From an uncultured Ruminococcus sp. (GTDB taxonomy: Bacteria > Bacillota > Clostridia > Oscillospirales > Ruminococcaceae): a stretch of DNA of 36,667 bases. This document shows positions 32,134 through 36,667 of the stretch, piece by piece. The stretch covers positions 1-36,667 of the forward strand of contig CAADWP010000165.1 in NCBI GenBank assembly GCA_900752785.1, given 5' to 3'. The translations under genes were made by a program, and so were the position numbers. Every line of letters starts with the position of its first letter. Position 1 is the stretch's first letter. Under the pieces are notes generated by a model. That model was not told the origin of the DNA, did no database searches, and was given only the letters and a program-made list of their open reading frames with translations.

Positions 32134-32168
32134 TCAGTTATATTAAAATATAAGGAGAGCAGAATAAT

Positions 32169-32633
32169 ATGGGAGATCGCGCAGAAAAGGCAAAGGCTTT
32201 ATTTTTTGAGGGATATAACTGTACTCAGTCGGTAGTGGGAGCCTTTGCCGATCTATACGGACTTGATATGGAGACAGCGATGCGGTTCTGTGACGGTTTG
32301 GGAGCAGGAATGGGGCGGATGCGTCTTACTTGCGGAGCTGTTTCGGGAATGGCTCTTGTTGCGGGACTTGAGCTTAGCTCGGGAAAGCCGAAGGATCTTA
32401 ATAATCGTGCCGAAGTTTATGCCAAGGTACGCGAGATGTCGGAAAAGTTCATTGAAAAAAACGGCTCTGTGATCTGCCGTGAACTTCTTGGCAGCGCGAT
32501 GTCGGCGGATAACGGCGCTCGTCCGGAAGAAAGGACTGCGGAATATTACAAAAAACGTCCGTGTCCGGAATGCATTTACGATTGTGCGGAAATTATTGAA
32601 AATTGCCTGACAGATATAAAGAACGTGGAATAA
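32169..32633 (+). CDS. C_GCAxxG_C_C family redox protein
   Basis: This 154-aa protein shows the family pattern: GYNCTQSV near the start, LTCGAVSGMAL (the GCAxxG-like core), VICRELL, and a C-terminal CPECIYDCAE. The spaced cysteines suggest a redox-active or metal-binding protein; its substrate is unknown. It starts a two-gene unit with the DUF3795 protein 40 bases downstream. Confidence 0.85.
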   Translation: MGDRAEKAKALFFEGYNCTQSVVGAFADLYGLDMETAMRFCDGLGAGMGRMRLTCGAVSGMALVAGLELSSGKPKDLNNRAEVYAKVREMSEKFIEKNGSVICRELLGSAMSADNGARPEERTAEYYKKRPCPECIYDCAEIIENCLTDIKNVE

Positions 32634-32673
32634 TTATTATTAAGATAAATTGAAATTTGTAGGAGGAAATATA

Positions 32674-33072
32674 ATGAAACGAGAACTTGGAATAGCGCGC
32701 TGCGGACTGGCTTGTTGTTTATGTTCCGAAAATGCAGAATGCAAAGGGTGTAAACGTGACGGCTTTTTGGAACTTTCATGGTGCAAAGATGCAGAATGGT
32801 GCGAAAATAGAAAATGTGTGATTGAAAAGAAACTAAATGGTTGCTATGAGTGTGTGCCGGGAAGCTGCCGCAAAGGTTTGTACGCAGAAAAAATCAAAGC
32901 ACGAGCTTTCGCAGAATTTGTACGAAGATACGGTCTTTCGGAGTTACTGGACTGTCTGGAGCGCAATGAGCAAGCAGGAATTATATATCACCGAGAGGGA
33001 ATCATGGGTGATTACGATGATTTTGATGATATGGAGAAATTAATCTATTTTATCAAAACAGGTGAAAGATAA
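32674..33072 (+). CDS. DUF3795 family cysteine-rich protein
   Basis: This 132-aa protein has a dense cysteine cluster in its first 60 residues (ARCGLACCLCSENAECKGCK, SWCKDAEWC, CYECVPGSC). The order fits DUF3795, a probable zinc- or Fe-S-binding family. The C-terminal half is helical. I chose the ATG at 32674 with AGGAGG about 8 bases upstream. It is probably co-transcribed with the preceding redox protein and ends before a strong terminator. Confidence 0.78.
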   Translation: MKRELGIARCGLACCLCSENAECKGCKRDGFLELSWCKDAEWCENRKCVIEKKLNGCYECVPGSCRKGLYAEKIKARAFAEFVRRYGLSELLDCLERNEQAGIIYHREGIMGDYDDFDDMEKLIYFIKTGER

Positions 33073-33107
33073 ATTATGATTTATGCAAGCAATCGAATAT
33101 TAACAAT

Positions 33108-33145
33108 AATCCCCGAAGCAGTTATCAATAATTGCTTCGGGGATT
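33108..33145 (+). terminator. Strong intrinsic terminator
   Basis: AATCCCCGAAGCA (33108-33120) pairs perfectly with TGCTTCGGGGATT (33133-33145) around a 12-base loop. It closes the unit of the C_GCAxxG_C_C and DUF3795 genes. Confidence 0.85.
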
Positions 33146-33194
33146 AAACTTCTTTATAAGTTTTGAACTAAGCGAAGCGTCCCTTGTTTTATAT

Positions 33195-33359
33195 TAGACC
33201 TGTTCTAAAACCTTCGAAGCACCGCCTGACTTGTCTTTTTTGTGCCATGCTTTGTCAATTTTCCTTGAAATACATACAGTATTCCTGCGAAAAATTGACT
33301 TTGCCTGACACAAAAAATCCTGCGTCATTCGGCACTTCTACAGTTTTAGAACAGGTCTA
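33195..33359. mobile_element. 165-bp MITE with 15-bp perfect terminal inverted repeats and TA target duplication
   Basis: GACCTGTTCTAAAAC (33197-33211) and its exact complement GTTTTAGAACAGGTC (33343-33357) are each flanked by TA, which fits a TA target-site duplication as made by IS630/Tc1-mariner transposases. The interior is itself an imperfect palindrome, for example TTTTTTGTG and GTCAATTTT on the left and their complements on the right, so the whole unit can fold into one long hairpin. It carries no gene. The right end directly abuts the stop codon of the DUF4097 gene. Confidence 0.8.
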
Positions 33360-34265
33360 TTACTGTATATCTATTTTGATATTTCCGGTAGCGGTTCTGA
33401 TTTCACATTTTCCGCCTGATTCGGTATCTGGAACTTTTACTCTGCCCGTTGAACTTTTGGCAATAAAAATCTTTTCGGAAAGCAGAGTACCTGTAACGTC
33501 GCCCGTATCGGTTTCGATAGAAAGCTTTGAAGCGTCGCTGTTTTTTAACTTTACGTTTCCTGTATCGCTTTCCACGTAAATACCGTCTTCGGCAATAACG
33601 TTTACAAGAGAAATATTACCCGTATCGCTCTCGGCGGAAAAATTCGTGCAGTCAACATCCGTAAGCTTTATTGAGCCTGTATCTGTTTTTATATCAATAT
33701 CACATTTGGATGAAACAGAGGATATGTCGATATCTCCAGTATCCGATTCAATTTTTATGGAATCTGAAACATTGGCCATACAATCCACATTTCCTGTATC
33801 GCTTTCAATTTCAAGTTCATTAAAGCTAAAGCTTTTAGGGATATTAATATCGCTCGTATCGGTATCAATTAAAAGTGAAGCGTATTCGCTTTTAGGGAGA
33901 TATATGGTCATCTTGGGACTTGCGAATGAAATACCGAAATAATCATACCATTTTCTGTTGTCTGTTACACCGATTGTAAGAGTTCCGTTTGTACAGCGGA
34001 CGGAGTGCTTTACCTTTTCTGCTTCAAAGCAAACAACCTGACAGCTTTCGTCATCTGATTGTGCAAATACAATATCTGTGATATTTACGTCAATTGATAT
34101 CTTATCAAAGTCTCCGTTTACCTCATAAGTGTTTGTTTCGTATGTCAAGGTGCTGATTTTTGAAAAATCAAAATCGAGCGCCGCCATTGCGCCTATAAGA
34201 ATAATAAAACCTAATGCTGTAAGGGAAGCTGCCGTAATAAGCCATTTTTTTATCGTTTTACTCAT
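33360..34265 (-). CDS. DUF4097 beta-strand repeat protein, membrane anchored
   Basis: This 301-aa protein has an N-terminal membrane segment (WLITAASLTALGFIILIGAM) followed by an extracellular region made of repeated strands, each carrying a SDTGN or TDTGD turn at about 20-residue spacing (at least eight copies). This is the DUF4097 fold, a beta-solenoid-like domain. It commonly sits with a DUF1700 membrane protein and a PadR regulator, as here. The start overlaps the DUF1700 stop by 4 bases. The MITE lies directly after the stop, so the original C-terminus may have been altered by the insertion. Confidence 0.85.
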   Translation of the reverse strand: MSKTIKKWLITAASLTALGFIILIGAMAALDFDFSKISTLTYETNTYEVNGDFDKISIDVNITDIVFAQSDDESCQVVCFEAEKVKHSVRCTNGTLTIGVTDNRKWYDYFGISFASPKMTIYLPKSEYASLLIDTDTSDINIPKSFSFNELEIESDTGNVDCMANVSDSIKIESDTGDIDISSVSSKCDIDIKTDTGSIKLTDVDCTNFSAESDTGNISLVNVIAEDGIYVESDTGNVKLKNSDASKLSIETDTGDVTGTLLSEKIFIAKSSTGRVKVPDTESGGKCEIRTATGNIKIDIQ

Positions 34266-34864
34266 TTTATATTCTCCTTCCCGATAAACAGGGATTTAAT
34301 ACCCAAGATCATCTTTTTTGTTAAAAATAAGATTCCTTTTGTGGTTTCTTTGCATCCGAAAAATAAGAATATAGACAGACCGGCAAAAGCGATTCCGGCA
34401 CCAAGCACAGCGATTGCGACGATTCCGTTAACTTGAAATGCAAAAATTACAGCCGATAAAATGCTGCCTATTGAGCTTACGGCTAACGCCAATTCGGATG
34501 CCCATAAAGCAGCGATCACAGACCATGCGGTAACATAAACGGCAAAGATCACGGCAAATGCAGCAATAAGGAGAGAGAGCCATATAGGAGAGCCTAATGC
34601 CAGAAGTACGATTTCCCAAACTCTCAGGGTTCTTTTAGGTCTTACTTTTTCTTTTACAATTTTAGAAAGCGGCGTCTCTGTTACTATCTGTGATATAACT
34701 TCATTTACGGTTCCGACCTCTGAGACGGCGGCATCTTCCGTAAGACCCTCTTCCATTCGGTCGTCGATCATTTCGTTGTAGAATGTAAGCCGTTCTTCTA
34801 TATCGTTTTGCGGTAAGCCGTGCAGTCCCTTTCGTAATTCGGCAAGAAATTCTTGTTTATTCAT
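34262..34864 (-). CDS. DUF1700 membrane protein
   Basis: This 200-aa protein has the DUF1700 N-terminal domain (KQEFLAELRKGLHGLPQNDI, then ERLTFYNEMIDDRMEEGLTE) and about three hydrophobic segments. I chose the ATG at 34862-34864, with AGGAGG 9 bases upstream, since the ATG three codons earlier touches the ribosome site. It overlaps the padR end by 8 bases and the DUF4097 start by 4, so the three genes form one coupled operon. Its role is unknown, probably linked to envelope stress. Confidence 0.85.
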   Translation of the reverse strand: MNKQEFLAELRKGLHGLPQNDIEERLTFYNEMIDDRMEEGLTEDAAVSEVGTVNEVISQIVTETPLSKIVKEKVRPKRTLRVWEIVLLALGSPIWLSLLIAAFAVIFAVYVTAWSVIAALWASELALAVSSIGSILSAVIFAFQVNGIVAIAVLGAGIAFAGLSIFLFFGCKETTKGILFLTKKMILGIKSLFIGKENIK

Positions 34865-35177
34865 TATTGTCATCCTCCTTTGTTACAAACCGATATATGG
34901 ACATAATTTCTTTCCACTCGTCTTTAAAATTTTCAATGCGCTTTAATCCTGCATCAGTAATTCGGTAATATTTCCTAAGTCTTCCGCAGTGCTCTGCGGT
35001 TTTGACAGTCAGCATATCGGCTGATTCCAACCGCTTCAGGATAGTGTATAAGGTCGATTCTGACATTTCGATATAAGGCTTCATATCCTTAATGATCTTA
35101 TATCCGTACGAATCCTCGCTTTTAATGGCAGCTAATACGCAAACGTCCAAAAGACCTCGTTTTAATTGAATATCCAT
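34857..35177 (-). CDS. PadR-family transcriptional regulator
   Basis: This 106-aa winged-helix protein begins IQLKRGLLDVCVLAAIKSED and continues SYGYKII, SESTLYTILKRLESADML and RKYYRITDAGLKRI, all PadR hallmarks. PadR proteins repress their own operon until a ligand or stress signal releases them. GGAGG precedes the ATG at a good distance. It is the first gene of the PadR/DUF1700/DUF4097 operon. Confidence 0.92.
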   Translation of the reverse strand: MDIQLKRGLLDVCVLAAIKSEDSYGYKIIKDMKPYIEMSESTLYTILKRLESADMLTVKTAEHCGRLRKYYRITDAGLKRIENFKDEWKEIMSIYRFVTKEDDNNE

Positions 35178-35201
35178 ACCATACCTCCTTTTGTATAATA
35201 T

Positions 35202-35230
35202 ATCATATCACGAAGTATTAAGTTTGTCAA
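35202..35230 (-). promoter_or_regulatory. Promoter of the padR operon
   Basis: On the minus strand TTGACA (plus-strand 35225-35230) and TATGAT (35202-35207) are 17 bases apart. The AT-rich stretch GTATAATATATCATATCAC around the -10 is a plausible PadR site, but the classic ATGT-ACAT operator is not seen. Confidence 0.7.
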
Positions 35231-35262
35231 TAGGTTTTTCAAATTTTTTTAAAGGATATGAA

Positions 35263-35294
35263 AAAACGGCAGAGAGAGCTCCCTGCCGTTTTTT
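35263..35294. terminator. Intrinsic terminator after the S1-domain gene
   Basis: AAAACGGCAG (35263-35272) pairs with CTGCCGTTTT (35283-35292) around a 10-base loop, with A and T runs on both sides. It ends the minus-strand unit whose last gene stops at 35303. Confidence 0.85.
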
Positions 35295-35302
35295 ACAGTT
35301 TA

Positions 35303-35746
35303 TTATTTTCTTCTTGTGCCGTTCTTACGATCGGTACTTCTCTTTATGTCGCACATACGCTCCTCGCTGGATTGTTTGAACTTTGACATCATATCTTCAA
35401 AGGTCATTTCCGAAGGAGGAGTCTGTTTTTTCGGTTCCCAGATATTAGGCTTGCCGCGGTTCTGGTTACCGCCGTTATCCTGTCTTCTCGGACGATTCGG
35501 AGCAGGCGGTGCGTCAGTTGCTTTTTTTATGGAAAGGCTTACCTTTCCTGCCTCGTTAATACCGATCACTTTTACCTTGACTTCCTGATTTTCGGTAAGA
35601 TGATCGCGTATTTCGCTTACGTATGTATTGGCAATTTCTGAAATATGCACCATTCCTGTGCCTCCGCCGTCAATATCGACGAATGCGCCGTACTGTGTGA
35701 TACCTTTGACCTTGCCGTTATAAATTTTACCTATTTCCAGCTGCAT
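35303..35746 (-). CDS. yabR: S1 RNA-binding domain protein (YabR-like)
   Basis: This 147-aa protein is a single S1 domain (GKIYNGKVKGITQYGAFVDI through VSLSIKKA, about 6-77) with a basic, disordered tail rich in Pro, Arg, Asn and Gln. S1 proteins of the YabR/GSP13 type associate with ribosomes or RNA. Gene order yabQ-divIC-yabR is as in Bacillus subtilis, which supports the name. AAGGAG is about 12 bases before the ATG, a long spacing. Confidence 0.82.
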   Translation of the reverse strand: MQLEIGKIYNGKVKGITQYGAFVDIDGGGTGMVHISEIANTYVSEIRDHLTENQEVKVKVIGINEAGKVSLSIKKATDAPPAPNRPRRQDNGGNQNRGKPNIWEPKKQTPPSEMTFEDMMSKFKQSSEERMCDIKRSTDRKNGTRRK

Positions 35747-35836
35747 AAATATAGAAAACTCCTTTTTAATAAATGCTTGGTAAGCGCCGTAAAAATCCTG
35801 CCTGACGGCATTGTGCGGCGGTTTGATTTATAAGCC

Positions 35837-36142
35837 CTAATCTCTTGACGTATCATAGAATCTGCGTTCATCCGGGTAAGCGTAATCTCTTTCCTCTATT
35901 GCGACCTTTTCAAGATATGCGGACATATCGTTGCTGTCAAGAAGCCGCTGCAGCTCTGAATTATCATTTTTATAGGTTTCTATTTTAACTTGTAAGCTTT
36001 CAAGCTCCTCTTCCTTTTCACTACAGTCCTTTTCGGTCGTAATGAGCAGTACCGAGCATACGGATATGACACCGACTACCATAAGCTTTACCAGCAGACC
36101 GTTAAACAGTCCCTTCATTTCCCTCTTTGCTTTTTTTGCCAA
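35837..36142 (-). CDS. divIC: FtsB/DivIC-family cell division protein
   Basis: This 101-aa protein has a basic N-terminus, one membrane segment (LVKLMVVGVISVCSVLLI, about 17-34) and an extracellular coiled coil (EKEEELESLQVKIETYKNDN). A short C-terminal domain ends in AIEERDYAYPDE, like the septum-initiator family. It forms a complex with FtsL and DivIB at the septum. The start is a TTG at 36142 with GGGAG close upstream; the ATG at codon 9 (MKGLF) is the alternative. Confidence 0.82.
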   Translation of the reverse strand: MAKKAKREMKGLFNGLLVKLMVVGVISVCSVLLITTEKDCSEKEEELESLQVKIETYKNDNSELQRLLDSNDMSAYLEKVAIEERDYAYPDERRFYDTSRD

Positions 36143-36663
36143 CGTCTCCCACGTTCTTTCTTTTTAATTTCCTTTTTATTATACATCAAACTGTGTCCTT
36201 TTAGCAATAGCATTTTTACTTTTTTAATAGAATTTACAATAATTTTGGAACATCCCACAAATTTTGCCCCTGTTTTTTTACGTAAAAACGCACAACATCT
36301 CTTAAATGGTGCAAAAATAATATGGATTGTTTTTTTTACGGCAAAAAAAAGCTTTTTCATTATAGCGGTCACAATACTTCCCAAGGTTAAAATGTAGAGC
36401 ATAAATCCCAGAAAATTACCAAGTACATAATAAAAGCGCAGTTCGCCCCGAGCAGCCGCTGTTGAAAAAGAGAGCAGCGCAGCAGCGTAAAGAGCAAGAA
36501 AAATTATGTCTTCTATAGCTATCAGCCAATTATTGTGCGGAAAAAGTATACGGGCTGTCCGAAAAACGTCATAGCAAATGCCCAGAAGCACTCCCATGAT
36601 GCAGGAAAGTCCAAAAAGCGTCAGTTCCTCATTTACGGAAAAGAATGTTTCCGGGACATTCAT
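36115..36663 (-). CDS. yabQ: YabQ-like spore cortex membrane protein, 5' end near the window edge
   Basis: This 182-aa protein starts FFSVNEELTLFGLSCIMGVL and continues GICYDVFRTAR, the typical YabQ opening. It has three or four membrane segments and a basic C-terminus. YabQ is needed for cortex formation in sporulating Firmicutes, so its presence next to divIC suggests a sporulating lineage, though the family also persists in non-sporulating relatives. The ATG at 36661-36663 is 4 bases from the window edge, so the start cannot be checked against a ribosome site. It overlaps divIC by 28 bases if the TTG start is right. Confidence 0.75.
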   Translation of the reverse strand: MNVPETFFSVNEELTLFGLSCIMGVLLGICYDVFRTARILFPHNNWLIAIEDIIFLALYAAALLSFSTAAARGELRFYYVLGNFLGFMLYILTLGSIVTAIMKKLFFAVKKTIHIIFAPFKRCCAFLRKKTGAKFVGCSKIIVNSIKKVKMLLLKGHSLMYNKKEIKKKERGRRWQKKQRGK

Positions 36664-36667
36664 CGGA

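Noticed and set aside
33184..33579. 131-codon plus-strand frame
   Set aside because: It runs through the MITE and then antisense to the DUF4097 repeats; no ribosome site and no coherent domain.

Overview
The window looks like DNA of an anaerobic, gut-type Clostridia/Ruminococcus-like Firmicute. This is inferred from strong AGGAGG ribosome sites, consensus TTGACA/TATAAT promoters, the sporulation-lineage order yabQ-divIC-yabR at the right end, a short archaeal-type prolyl-tRNA synthetase, and the GGGtGRT/IscU-like gene pair. No rRNA, tRNA, CRISPR array or integrase is visible.

Positions 1 to about 25.3 kb are accessory DNA, probably one end of an integrated mobilizable or conjugative element. 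From left to right it has: a CHC2 zinc-finger (primase-like) protein; a STAND-type NTPase cargo gene on the opposite strand with its own promoter; a mobilization module (accessory protein encoded inside the relaxase gene in another frame, HUH relaxase, MobC-like protein, oriT-like inverted repeats); and a ParM-like/ParR-like segregation pair.

Positions 6.6 to 20.6 kb are one long minus-strand defence operon. In transcription order it encodes an XRE regulator, a 628-aa protein with a duplicated N-terminal domain, a PAPS-reductase/DndC-like protein fused to a ferredoxin (BrxP), a 1399-aa P-loop ATPase (BrxC), PglZ, a 66-aa zinc-ribbon protein, a short BrxL, and a DndA/IscS-like cysteine desulfurase. 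This is the type 4 BREX gene set plus its own sulfur donor and at least two extra components. The likely chemistry is sulfur mobilised by the desulfurase, placed on DNA by BrxP, and guarded by BrxC/PglZ/BrxL. The operon starts at a perfect consensus promoter with a repeated motif and ends at a clear terminator.

From 20.6 to 25.3 kb lie smaller accessory units: a SLOG-like nucleotide-sensing protein, an XRE regulator, an AT-rich two-gene unit whose larger product carries a possible PD-(D/E)xK nuclease motif, a small conserved-looking protein, and a DUF234-type ATPase bracketed by a duplicated operator. An array of direct and inverted GGGTGACAA repeats follows and may mark the element end.

From 25.36 kb on the genes look chromosomal: GGGtGRT protein and IscU-like scaffold, proS, dcd, an ECF sigma/anti-sigma pair, a C_GCAxxG_C_C redox protein, a DUF3795 protein, a 165-bp MITE, a DUF4097/DUF1700/PadR operon, and yabR, divIC and yabQ. 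Many genes are separated by clean terminators and consensus promoters.
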